A stretch of 64,000 bases of DNA from Streptomyces sp. LX-29 (GTDB lineage Bacteria > Actinomycetota > Actinomycetes > Streptomycetales > Streptomycetaceae), in NCBI RefSeq assembly GCF_029541745.1, contig NZ_CP089746.1, positions 5,899,559 through 5,963,558 of the forward strand, written 5' to 3'. Under the pieces are notes generated by a model. That model saw nothing but the letters and a program-made list of their open reading frames with translations, ran no database searches and was not told the origin of the DNA. Position 1 is the stretch's first letter; each line of letters starts with the position of its first letter. The position numbers and the translations under genes were made by a program. Below, one piece after another: positions 15,730 through 23,064 of this stretch.

Positions 15730-16430
15730 CCGGACACCGCCTGATCGCCGTGGCTGGCGGTGAACCGGGCCCGCAGCCAGGACGGGTCGTTGAGATGGTC
15801 GAACCGCTTCGCATCGCGGGCTGCCTCGTGGGCGAAGGCGACGCCCTCACGGGCCCCGGCGGCGGCATACGGGGCGAACTCCCCGTCCCGGCTGGCTGTC
15901 CACGCCGCCACCCGCTGGCGGGCATCGTCGTCGGCCATCCCGTACTCGCTGCCGCGGGCGAGCATCGCGCACTCCCGAAAACCCGCCTTCCAGGCATGGA
16001 AGGGGCTCTGGTTGAAGCGCGTGATCCCGGCGGTCTGGTCGGCGAATTCGATGCGGCCGGGCAGTGCCGCGAGCATGTCCACGGCCTCGCCCATCTCGCG
16101 CAGAGCACTGCGGCGGATCAGCTTCAGCCCGCCGTAGCCGTAGGACAGGCCGTTGACTGGGTTGACCGCCCGCCACACCCGCATGGACACCCCCTCGTCC
16201 AGCGGTTCGACGGCGGCCGGGTCGAAGCCGGTGTCGATGGCGAAGTCGCCATCGGCGAGGAAGAACTGCTCGCGGTCGACGACCTCGGCGCACAGCCGGT
16301 AAGCCCGGCGCATCCCGTGCACGCCGTGCAGGCGCTTGACCGACCCGCCGAGCGTTCGCTGTGTGCGGGCGTGGAGGGAGTTGGCCATCGGCTCGTCGTA
16401 GGAGAGGAAGACCGCGTCGTACTCGGTCAC
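15726..16430 (-). CDS. Phage-type glycosyltransferase-like protein (FLSYDEP family)
   Basis: A 234-residue protein that starts MTEYDAVFLSYDEPMANSLH, continues KRLHGVHGMRRAYRLCAEVV and has a DGDF motif (FFLADGDFAIDTGF, about residue 58). Related sequences are common in tailed-phage genomes, annotated as hypothetical or glycosyltransferase-like; the DGD motif suggests a metal-dependent sugar transferase of GT-A type. GTG 16430 overlaps the stop of the upstream gene by 4 bases. It is an unusual member of a cellular operon and may have come from a phage. Confidence 0.6.
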   Translation of the reverse strand: MTEYDAVFLSYDEPMANSLHARTQRTLGGSVKRLHGVHGMRRAYRLCAEVVDREQFFLADGDFAIDTGFDPAAVEPLDEGVSMRVWRAVNPVNGLSYGYGGLKLIRRSALREMGEAVDMLAALPGRIEFADQTAGITRFNQSPFHAWKAGFRECAMLARGSEYGMADDDARQRVAAWTASRDGEFAPYAAAGAREGVAFAHEAARDAKRFDHLNDPSWLRARFTASHGDQAVSG

Positions 16431-17584
16431 GAGATGGCCTCCAGGTAGCGGGCCGCCACGAGGGCGGGGGCGAACTCGGCGGTGGAGGCATGGGCGCGCT
16501 TGGCGTGCACGGCGTGGAACTCGTCGTCCGTGGCCAGCCGCTCGGCCAAGGCCACGGCCTCGGCCGAGGTGGTGAAGCACAGCTCTGGATCGATGTGCTC
16601 GGCGAGCCAGCCCAGGCGCGGGGAGATGACCGGCAGGCCCATGCCCTGGCAGTCGATCACGCTCATGGACCAGGGGCAGCCGGGCCTGAACGGGGCGATG
16701 CCGAAGCGGGCGCCGACCAGCAGCTTCTTGTAGCGGACGCGGTCGCCTCGGTCGGAGACGACCTGGACGTGCGGCAGGGCGGCGAGCCGGTCGCGCATCT
16801 TCTCGGGGCTGTCGTCTAGGCCCGTGCGCTCGGCCCTGCGCGTGCCGAACAAGTCCATGACCCGCAGCCGGACAACGCTGGAGGCCACCAGCTCGCGGGC
16901 GAGATGCACGAACTGCTCGGTGCCGTAGTGCGCGTACAGCCGGTGGTTGTAGACCCCGATCGCCCCGGCCTCGGGCCCGCTGCGAACGGTGGCGGGGTCG
17001 CGCACTAGGCGCTCGTCCCGTGGGGCTGGCACCACGCGCAGACGGTCGCCGAACTCCACAGTCATGCGAGCGGCGGCAGCCGACACCCAGGAGGCGGCCG
17101 TGGAGGAGTGGACCATCACCCGGTCGCACGCAGCCAGCCCGGCAGCGAACGCCAGTAGCACCGGCCTCCCCAGCCCCGCGTCGTCAAGGGACGGGTCGAG
17201 CACGAGCTGACCGCCGTCAGCGAGCGAGAACGGCAGGTAGTGGCAGAACCCGGCCAGCAGCGCGTCCGATCCGGCCTCCAGCAAGGCGGTGCGGACAGCC
17301 GGAGCCTCCTCGATCTGATTGGCCACAACCGCGTCCGGCTGCTCGGCCTGGATCAGCGCCACCAGCTCGTCAATGTCCGTCGAGAACCGGGCCCGGTACT
17401 TCGTCCCCGGCACCTTCGTCCGGTGGAAGCCACAGCGGGCGTCCCTGGCCGGAGCCGGAGCCGCGATGGTCACCTCCGCCCCGGCGTCCGCCAAGGCCGG
17501 GGCGAGCAAGTCCGCGAAGATCCACCCGGAGTCCGCAGACAGCCGATCGGGGTTGGAGATGTTCAGCAGGTACAGCACCCGCAT
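16427..17584 (-). CDS. Glycosyltransferase, GT-B type
   Basis: First gene of the leftward operon, 385 residues. The N-terminal domain begins MRVLYLLNISNPDRLSADSG. The C-terminal domain includes IGVYNHRLYAHYGTEQFV, FGIAPFRPGCPWSMSVIDCQ and MGLPVISPRLGWLAEHI, which matches the donor-binding region of GT4-like enzymes. It is predicted to be cytoplasmic, with no signal peptide. Its promoter should lie in the 126-base gap shared with the divergent XRE gene, where a partial palindrome is found (17671-17694). Confidence 0.72.
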   Translation of the reverse strand: MRVLYLLNISNPDRLSADSGWIFADLLAPALADAGAEVTIAAPAPARDARCGFHRTKVPGTKYRARFSTDIDELVALIQAEQPDAVVANQIEEAPAVRTALLEAGSDALLAGFCHYLPFSLADGGQLVLDPSLDDAGLGRPVLLAFAAGLAACDRVMVHSSTAASWVSAAAARMTVEFGDRLRVVPAPRDERLVRDPATVRSGPEAGAIGVYNHRLYAHYGTEQFVHLARELVASSVVRLRVMDLFGTRRAERTGLDDSPEKMRDRLAALPHVQVVSDRGDRVRYKKLLVGARFGIAPFRPGCPWSMSVIDCQGMGLPVISPRLGWLAEHIDPELCFTTSAEAVALAERLATDDEFHAVHAKRAHASTAEFAPALVAARYLEAIS

Positions 17585-17670
17585 GGCGCGTCGCCTCCCT
17601 CATCTGCCCGGACGGGTCGATCCGGGTCGGTGAGGGAAGGAAAGCGGCGACGCCGACCGTGACGGGATGA

Positions 17671-17694
17671 TGAACTGGGATCACTCACGGTTCA
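17671..17694. promoter_or_regulatory. Candidate operator between divergent genes
   Basis: A 24-base imperfect palindrome (tgaactgg...ggttca) in the gap between the glycosyltransferase operon and the XRE regulator. It is well placed for autoregulation by the XRE protein. Symmetry is partial, so this is tentative. Confidence 0.35.
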
Positions 17695-17710
17695 TTCATG
17701 CTCACCAACG

Positions 17711-18715
17711 ATGACGCGGGGCGGGGCTTCGATGGGCACGCAGGACGAGGAGATCACCGCCGAGCAGGCGGCAGAGCACTTCGCCGCCGAAGTGTCGCGG
17801 TGGCGGGAAGTACGCGGCATGTCCAAGCGCGCGCTGGCGCGAGCCATGGGCTTCGACCCGTCGTACGTCAGCCACATGGAGTCTGGCCGCCATAAGCCCA
17901 GCGAGGAGTTCGCACGGCTCGCCGACGATGCCCTGAACGCCGGGAAGGCGATCTGGCGACGCTGGTGCGACTACGAGCAAGCCAAGGCCAGGGAAACGCG
18001 GGTCCGGCGCCCTCCCGTAGCCCCGCCGACCCCGCGCAGGCCCGAACAGCCGTATGCGACCGGCTCCGCCCTCGTCGTCGAACACGACGCCGCCCGGCTC
18101 CAGTACGACGGCCGCTCGTACCGGCTCACCATGCGGCGGCTGCTGCGGAACACTGGCCAGGAGCCGGTGACCCGCTACCTGATCCGAATCTCCGTCGACC
18201 GCTACCCCGGCGACCCCGAGCGGTCCAACGCGCACTACCGGGCCCACCCGCTGACCTGGGCCGAACTCGACCTCACCGCCACCTGCCGGGGCGAGACAAT
18301 GTGCTGGCAGGCCAAGCACGACCGCGACGCCTTCAAGGAAGTCTGGCTGCTGTTCGACAACGAACACGGACGCTTCCCGCTCTACCCGGGCGAGTCCGTG
18401 TGGATCGAGTACGCCTACACCGTCGGCGACGACAAGTGGGGCAACTGGTTCCAGCGGGCCGTCCGCCTGCCCACCGAACAACTGGAAGTCCAACTCGTCT
18501 TTCCCGCTGCCCTCGACCCGGTCGTGTGGGGAACCGAGACCTCCATGACCGCCGAAGCTTCTCCGCTGCGGACCCCTCCGGTACGCGGCGACGACGGCGA
18601 GCTCCGGCAATTCACGTGGATCACGACCACGCCCGCCCTGCACGCTCGGTACCGTCTGGAATGGCGGTTTCGAGCACGGCCCGAACGCGACACGGATCAA
18701 GAGGAGTTCAGGTGA
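17711..18715 (+). CDS. XRE-family regulator with a large C-terminal domain
   Basis: A 334-residue protein. Residues about 30-75 form a helix-turn-helix (EVRGMSKRALARAMGFDPSYVSHMESGRHKPS). The rest is a separate beta-rich domain (LTMRRLLRNTG, VTRYLIRISVDRYPGDPE, FPLYPGESVWIEYAYTV) of unknown function, perhaps a ligand or protein sensor. The stop overlaps the deformylase start (GTGA), so regulator and enzyme are made together. ATG 17711 and ATG 17732 are both possible starts. The coupling suggests the two act on the same process, for example response to a deformylase inhibitor. Confidence 0.8.
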   Translation: MTRGGASMGTQDEEITAEQAAEHFAAEVSRWREVRGMSKRALARAMGFDPSYVSHMESGRHKPSEEFARLADDALNAGKAIWRRWCDYEQAKARETRVRRPPVAPPTPRRPEQPYATGSALVVEHDAARLQYDGRSYRLTMRRLLRNTGQEPVTRYLIRISVDRYPGDPERSNAHYRAHPLTWAELDLTATCRGETMCWQAKHDRDAFKEVWLLFDNEHGRFPLYPGESVWIEYAYTVGDDKWGNWFQRAVRLPTEQLEVQLVFPAALDPVVWGTETSMTAEASPLRTPPVRGDDGELRQFTWITTTPALHARYRLEWRFRARPERDTDQEEFR

Positions 18716-19275
18716 TTGACGTGCGGCCCAGCCAGCAGATGCGAGACCTTGGCGTCGTCCAGTACGGCGCCGGCATCCTCGCCGAACCCGCCCGTGCCTT
18801 CGACCTTCCCTCCGAACGCGACGAGGCCGAGCGCATCACGGACGAGCTGTTCGCCGCGATGGAGCGGATCGGCCAGGTCCACCCCTTCGCTAAGGGCATG
18901 GGCATCGCGGCCCCGCAGATCGGCATCGGGCGAGCCGCCGCCGTCGTCCAGCCGCCCGGCGATGCCCCCGCCATCATCCTGCTCAACCCGCGGATCACCA
19001 CCAGCTCCGATGAGACCGACGAACAGTACGAGGGCTGCTTGAGCTTCTTCGACGTCCGCGGCGTCGTCCCCCGCCCGCTGAAGATCACGGTCGAGACGAC
19101 GACCCCGACCGGCGAGACCGTGACCACCGTGTACGACCGCGGCCTCGCCCGCCTGATCCACCACGAGATCGACCACCTCGACGGGCTGCTTTACACCGCC
19201 CGCATGAGGACCGGCGTCGCACCGATCCCCGTGGAGGAGTATCGCCAGACTGGCAGCGTATGGGCATACGAGTAG
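18712..19275 (+). CDS. def: Peptide deformylase (accessory copy)
   Basis: A 187-residue metalloenzyme that removes the formyl group from new protein N-termini. All three family motifs are present: GMGIAAPQIG (about residue 63), EGCLSF (about 104) and HHEIDHLDG (about 150), including the metal ligands Cys, His and His and the catalytic Glu. The GTG start at 18712 follows GAGGAG and overlaps the XRE stop. Streptomyces normally carry housekeeping copies elsewhere, so this is an extra copy inside a mobile element. Extra deformylases can give resistance to inhibitors such as actinonin or serve special substrates; neither can be told apart here. Confidence 0.9.
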   Translation: MIDVRPSQQMRDLGVVQYGAGILAEPARAFDLPSERDEAERITDELFAAMERIGQVHPFAKGMGIAAPQIGIGRAAAVVQPPGDAPAIILLNPRITTSSDETDEQYEGCLSFFDVRGVVPRPLKITVETTTPTGETVTTVYDRGLARLIHHEIDHLDGLLYTARMRTGVAPIPVEEYRQTGSVWAYE

Positions 19276-19481
19276 GCACCGCAGTCTGTCCCGGGCACAC
19301 CGGCAATGGACGTGATCCCGCGGTTGTTCGCTTGCGGTCCAGGCTATCCAAGGGGAAGGACTTCAACTAACTCCGTGAAGTCAGTGGGAGGTTAGCAAGC
19401 ACCGCTCCCCAAGAGGGGGACATCAATCCAGTATGGATGCATCAACAGCGGGCTCGACGCCCGCCCCGGGAGGATCTCCAC

Positions 19482-19886
19482 ATGCTCGACGCAGCAGCCA
19501 TAGCCATCACTACCGGCGCCGCCAGCAACGTCGTCGCCTACCTACTCCAAGGGCGTGCAGATGCCCTTCGCACCCGGCTCGGCGCGATCTTTCGGCGTGG
19601 AACCGCACAGCAGCAGTCCGACGCCCTGCGCACGCTGGACGAGGACGCTGCTGCACTGGCACAGCACACAGTCACCCAGGCAGACGTCACCGCACGGTGG
19701 ACTGGCTTCCTGACCGCCTTCCTCGCAGCTTGTCCCGATGCTCGGGCAGATATAGAGGCCCTGGCCTCAGCGACGCCTTCTGGCACGAAGACGGTCAACA
19801 TCGGTTCCCAGCACAACCATGGGTCCGGCACATTCATCGGCGGTGACAACCACGGCGGCGTTACTGTCAACGGCGGGGATAACTAG
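19482..19886 (+). CDS. Bell-like helical protein with C-terminal GTFIGGD motif
   Basis: A 134-residue protein. The N-terminus (MLDAAAIAITTGAASNVVAY, then LLQGRADALRTRL) is an amphipathic to hydrophobic helix followed by helices through residue 100. This is the layout of the bacterial Bell domain, a proposed membrane-acting effector domain. The C-terminus is a Gly/Asn-rich tail with HNHGSGTFIGGDNHGG, like bacterial amyloid-signalling sequences. ATG 19482 follows GGGAGGATC. Its stop shares one base with the GTG of the next gene, which carries the same motif at its N-terminus. Role inferred: effector of a pairwise amyloid-type switch. Confidence 0.65.
   Translation: MLDAAAIAITTGAASNVVAYLLQGRADALRTRLGAIFRRGTAQQQSDALRTLDEDAAALAQHTVTQADVTARWTGFLTAFLAACPDARADIEALASATPSGTKTVNIGSQHNHGSGTFIGGDNHGGVTVNGGDN
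19809..19859 (+). repeat. Motif repeat 1 (51 bp, encodes the GTFIGGD motif)
   Basis: This stretch and the one at 19925-19975 differ at only 4 of 51 bases, starting cagcacaaccatgggtccgg. A third copy lies inverted at 21290-21340. Conservation at the DNA level is higher than needed for the protein motif, which points to recent duplication or gene conversion between the genes. Confidence 0.85.
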
Positions 19887-20563
19887 TGGCGGGTTCCGAC
19901 TCCAAAGGGGAGACCCCTCGCGGGCAGCACAACCATGGGTCCGGGACATTCATCGGCGGCGACAACCATGGTGGCATCCACTTCGAGATGGTCGATGCCA
20001 AGACCAAAGCTCTGCTGGCGAAGATGACCAAACAGAACCCTGCCCTCGCGAGGCTGCTCACCAAGGCTCTCGAAGACGGCGTGATTTCCCCGGATGTCGC
20101 GGCCTCGCTCGGGAGGGCGGCCCGAAACATCAACGAGGACGTTGCCTATGAGCTGGGGCGCGCGGGCCGCAACATCAATGCGGATGTCGCCAGCTCGCTC
20201 ATGTCTGCTGGCGAGAGCATCAACCCAACCGTCGCGCGCCAGCTGACTGATGCGGCCGAGACCCTGAGCGAAGCAGCCAAGCGGCTGGACTTTGATGATT
20301 TACGCAGACTTGTCGATCGGTTCGAGGGCGTCCATAGCTCCCTGGCGGGAGTGACTGGGCACATGGACCGGCTGCAGAGCAGGGGCCCCTTCAGCCGGTT
20401 GGACCACATCACAGACGCGCTGAACAGTGCAGCGGAGCGCGTCGAGCGCACAGTGGCACCGCCACCACCAAAGATCATTATTGACCGGAAGGCGCAGTGG
20501 CACTCGTTCCTGTGGGGAGCCGGAGCGGGAGCGGCACTTGTGGCCTACCTCGTGGGGCGCTAG
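19886..20563 (+). CDS. Tail-anchored helical protein with N-terminal GTFIGGD motif
   Basis: A 225-residue protein. After a short leader comes HNHGSGTFIGGDNHGGIHF (residues 14-32). The middle is a run of amphipathic helical repeats (DVAASLGRAARNINE, then DVAYELGRAGRNINA, then DVASSLMSAGESIN), then a coiled-coil-like part. The C-terminus is one membrane helix (FLWGAGAGAALVAYLVGR). It would sit on the membrane with the motif in the cytoplasm. GTG 19886 overlaps the stop of the Bell-like gene. There is no NLR, kinase or enzyme domain. Likely the partner that receives or templates the motif of the upstream protein. Confidence 0.65.
   Translation: MAGSDSKGETPRGQHNHGSGTFIGGDNHGGIHFEMVDAKTKALLAKMTKQNPALARLLTKALEDGVISPDVAASLGRAARNINEDVAYELGRAGRNINADVASSLMSAGESINPTVARQLTDAAETLSEAAKRLDFDDLRRLVDRFEGVHSSLAGVTGHMDRLQSRGPFSRLDHITDALNSAAERVERTVAPPPPKIIIDRKAQWHSFLWGAGAGAALVAYLVGR
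19925..19975 (+). repeat. Motif repeat 2 (51 bp)
   Basis: Direct copy of 19809-19859, offset by 116 bases, with 4 mismatches. It lies at the N-terminal end of the downstream gene, whereas the first copy is at the C-terminal end of the upstream gene. Confidence 0.85.
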
Positions 20564-20728
20564 GTCTGGAGCTCCGAACGGGATCGCGCTGCCCCGCCGC
20601 CTGCTCGCCGATCAGACAGCGCTCCTTCCCGAAGGGCATCATCGAGGGTGAGGGGACAGTTGCACCGCGCTGTTCTCCACCGAAGCAAGTACCTGACCGG
20701 CGGATCCGGGTAGGCGCCTGGACGCAAC

Positions 20729-21364
20729 CTACGCCTGACGTCTCTTTACGGCGGCCCGGGCCGACTTTGCGTTGGAGTCTGCATTGAGACGGGCGATGCG
20801 AGCGCGCCGTGAGACTTCGCCTCCGAAAGAGCGCCAGCCGTAGAGAGATGCAAGTACCTCGGCAATGACGGCTACCGTGGCGGACAGAGTCGCCGCGGTC
20901 CTGGCCATGAGTGCGGGTGGCCGGGCGACCCATCGGCCTCTGCTCTGCGTGGCGGTAATGGCGCACTGCTCGGACCACAGTTCAAAGACCTGGGCGAGAC
21001 GAGCGAAGAAAGTGGCTACGGCAGCCAAAAAGAGGTATAGGAAAATTAACCCACCGATGGCGCGTTCAGCAATACCTGGAGGCGATGCGCCGTCGGACCA
21101 GGGCCAGCCCATCGCTTCGTGCACAGTGGCTTGACCGCTCATAGCGGCGGCTAACGCAGAGCCGATCAGAGGGCTCTTGAGATCCTCGTAGTCATCCGTC
21201 TCCTCATCGCTCCGTGGAGGCTGTCGCTGGGTCGGCGGTTGATCACTGGACTGCTTCTTGCCGTAGGGCGGGAGAAAGATATGCCATATCCCGCCGTGGA
21301 CGTTGCCACCCACGAACGTGCCGGACCCGTGGTTGTGCTGTTCCCGATTCTCAACGTCCACCAT
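20729..21364 (-). CDS. Two-helix membrane protein with N-terminal GTF-type motif
   Basis: A 211-residue protein. The motif HNHGSGTFVGGNVHGGIWHI is at residues 10-29. A polar linker (QPPTQRQPPRSDEETDDYED) follows, then membrane segments (AIGGLIFLYLFLAAVATFFA and LMARTAATLSATVAVIAEVL) and a basic tail. It overlaps the stop of the 71-aa gene by 14 bases on the same strand, so the arrangement mirrors the plus-strand pair: motif at the C-terminus, then motif at the N-terminus. Codon use is less GC-biased than in the chromosome. Candidate membrane effector or anchor; no known domain. Confidence 0.62.
   Translation of the reverse strand: MVDVENREQHNHGSGTFVGGNVHGGIWHIFLPPYGKKQSSDQPPTQRQPPRSDEETDDYEDLKSPLIGSALAAAMSGQATVHEAMGWPWSDGASPPGIAERAIGGLIFLYLFLAAVATFFARLAQVFELWSEQCAITATQSRGRWVARPPALMARTAATLSATVAVIAEVLASLYGWRSFGGEVSRRARIARLNADSNAKSARAAVKRRQA
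21290..21340 (-). repeat. Motif repeat 3, inverted (51 bp)
   Basis: On the minus strand this reads cagcacaaccacgggtccgg and onward, matching the two plus-strand copies with more substitutions. It encodes the motif of the 211-aa membrane protein. Confidence 0.75.
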
Positions 21365-21566
21365 CTGGAGTCCCGCCGTAGTTAAAGGCTACGCCACTGT
21401 GAACGTCACCACCGATGAACGTCCTTGCACCGGTGGCGCCTTTGAGGTGCGTCTTCTCGGCGCTGCACGTGGTAATGGCGGCAACGAGCGTGCCAGCTGG
21501 GCCGGTTGTCACTGCCATGAGTTGGGTTACGTACATGATCGAGATGCTCTCCCCCGTTCGTGCCAC
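21351..21566 (-). CDS. Short protein with C-terminal GTFIGGD-type motif
   Basis: A 71-residue product, or shorter if ATG 21536 (MYVTQLMAVTT) is used; a GGGGGAG lies upstream of that ATG. A mildly hydrophobic N-terminal stretch (TTGPAGTLVAAITT) is followed by ARTFIGGDVHSGVAFNYGG near the end. The position of the motif matches the Bell-like gene, but the helical domain is missing, so this may be a shrunken relative or a stand-alone prion-like peptide. Its 3' end overlaps the membrane protein gene by 14 bases. Real translation is likely but not certain. Confidence 0.45.
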   Translation of the reverse strand: MARTGESISIMYVTQLMAVTTGPAGTLVAAITTCSAEKTHLKGATGARTFIGGDVHSGVAFNYGGTPDGGR

Positions 21567-21719
21567 ACGCCCCAGCAGAGCCTACAGCCGCCACCAACAC
21601 CCCGGGGTTTGTCCGACGAGCCACAGTCAGATGGATTCGACGCTGCCGTCGGCGTCGCGCCCAGAGCCGACCTGGCGGATTCGGCCTGGGCCCGCATCCG
21701 AAGCCATGACAATGTGCGC

Positions 21720-22736
21720 ATGGTTGACGACTGGAAGCGACGTCTTGATGCCCTTCACGCAGAGTTGGTCCGCCGCGACGACCCTGTCGCTTGGGTGGTT
21801 GAGGCCGATGCGGTGAACGCCTCGCGACGGTACCCATATGTGGCCTTGCGGGGGCCCGTCTTCGGTGTCGCCGTGCAGGACCCCGCCGTCGGTCCGGACT
21901 GGCGTCTTCTGCTGCCGGTCGTGAACGGGACGCCTCAACAGGCGCGGGACGAGCTGAACTCGCACCTGTGGTTCAAGGCCAGGGGCGACACTGACGACCC
22001 CGCCGTACGGCGCGAGCTGTTGGCGGCCGTGGCCGTGCTGGAACGCGAGCCGGTCAACGAGGTGGAGGTCCTCGGCGTGCGCTACCGGGTGGTGCGCGGC
22101 GATGCGTTCGCGCGCAGCGGGGAGGGCGGGCTGGAGCCACCCCGCCCCAGTGACCGGGAACCGGCCGACAGAACATGGGGCGCGCACCACACGACGCCCT
22201 CGCCTGACGTGGGCTTCGTCCTCGACCCCGGCCAGGACGACGGCCTGTTCGCAGGCGCGATGAAGCTGGGCCTGCGCGATTTCGCCTACACCGGCTCCCA
22301 CTTCCCCGTCGACGTACGCGCGGACTCGCAGCGGGCGGCAGCAGCCTGTCCGGAGATTGTCCTGCTCCCCGTCGGCTTCGGCGTTGTGGAAGGCAACGGG
22401 GAGGGGTGGCGGCCGCGTGGCGCCATGATGGCCACCCCGCACGATGCACGGGATCTGTTGCACGGCGCGATGACCGAGACCTGGTGGCCTGAGCTCCGCC
22501 AGCTCGATGAGCATGAGAAAGCCGCGTGCATCAAGGCGGCCGAGGAGTTCAAGGCCGCCGGTCACGCCAATGAAGTGCGCGTCGGCGACTACCTGTACCG
22601 AATCTGCCGTGTCGAACGGCTGGTCCGCTGCGGCCCGGATGGGCCGGAGCCGCCGCGTCGCACAGACGTTGACGAATACGGCCCTTCACAGATGCATCCG
22701 ACGATGGACGAGGACGGCGGCCTCCACTACGACTGA
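21720..22736 (+). CDS. DUF5954 family protein
   Basis: A 338-residue protein that begins MVDDWKRRLDALHAELVRRD and contains DPVAWVVEADAVNASRRYPYVALRG (family signature), VEVLGVRYRVVRGDAFAR and, near the end, VRVGDYLYRICRVERLVRCG, a second copy of the same strand pattern. DUF5954 proteins are common in Streptomyces and of unknown function. ATG 21720 is preferred; GTG 21714 would add two residues, and no ribosome site separates them. It is the last gene before the right attachment site, with a terminator after it. Confidence 0.75.
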   Translation: MVDDWKRRLDALHAELVRRDDPVAWVVEADAVNASRRYPYVALRGPVFGVAVQDPAVGPDWRLLLPVVNGTPQQARDELNSHLWFKARGDTDDPAVRRELLAAVAVLEREPVNEVEVLGVRYRVVRGDAFARSGEGGLEPPRPSDREPADRTWGAHHTTPSPDVGFVLDPGQDDGLFAGAMKLGLRDFAYTGSHFPVDVRADSQRAAAACPEIVLLPVGFGVVEGNGEGWRPRGAMMATPHDARDLLHGAMTETWWPELRQLDEHEKAACIKAAEEFKAAGHANEVRVGDYLYRICRVERLVRCGPDGPEPPRRTDVDEYGPSQMHPTMDEDGGLHYD

Positions 22737-22851
22737 TCTCCCGGTCCGCAGGGGTCTTGCAGCGAATTCACAGGTCAGCCCACACCCTCCATCATTTGAT
22801 CCTCTTGTGGTGGTCGATGAGCAGGGTGCTCGCCTCGGAGTGGATCAAGCC

Positions 22852-22891
22852 GTGAAGGCCACTACCCCGGATGCCGGGTAGTGGCCTTCAC
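22852..22891 (+). terminator. Perfect 16-bp terminator hairpin
   Basis: Arms gtgaaggccactaccc (22852-22867) and gggtagtggccttcac (22876-22891), 8-base loop, followed by a mixed T-containing run. It closes the DUF5954 transcript near the element end. Confidence 0.7.
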
Positions 22892-22927
22892 TGTCATTCC
22901 TGACATCAAGTCAGAGAATTGGCCGGC

Positions 22928-23064
22928 GGTGCACACGCGGTGCACAAGAGGGTGGAAAGTCAGTGGTAACAGCGAGAACTACTGAGACGAGTTTTCGCAG
23001 GTCACAGCCTGATTCCAGGGCTTCCGCCCAGGTCACCCGGCCCCGCTCTTTAGATGTCGAAGTA
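22928..23064 (+). other. Right attachment site
   Basis: The core at 23049-23064 is identical to 5915-5930 and contains the glnA stop codon. At 22928 the doubled ggtgcac (11-base period) begins exactly 121 bases before the core, as at the left junction. Insertion leaves the glnA protein unchanged because the core restores its last residues. Confidence 0.78.

Larger units (their letters stand above)
5915..23064 (+). mobile_element. Integrative mobilizable element in the glnA 3' end (about 17.1 kb)
   Basis: Bounded by 16-bp direct repeats at 5915-5930 and 23049-23064. The right repeat is the authentic end of glnA, which is left intact. Inside are a tyrosine-integrase fragment, a DUF3631 helicase-like gene, a mobC-like gene and a relaxase, which together indicate an element mobilised as single-stranded DNA. 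There is no FtsK/TraB translocase, so it would need help to transfer. The cargo includes an Mrr-like nuclease, glycosyltransferases, a peptide deformylase and the four-gene GTFIGGD-motif cluster. The damaged integrase suggests it can no longer excise alone. Confidence 0.8.
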
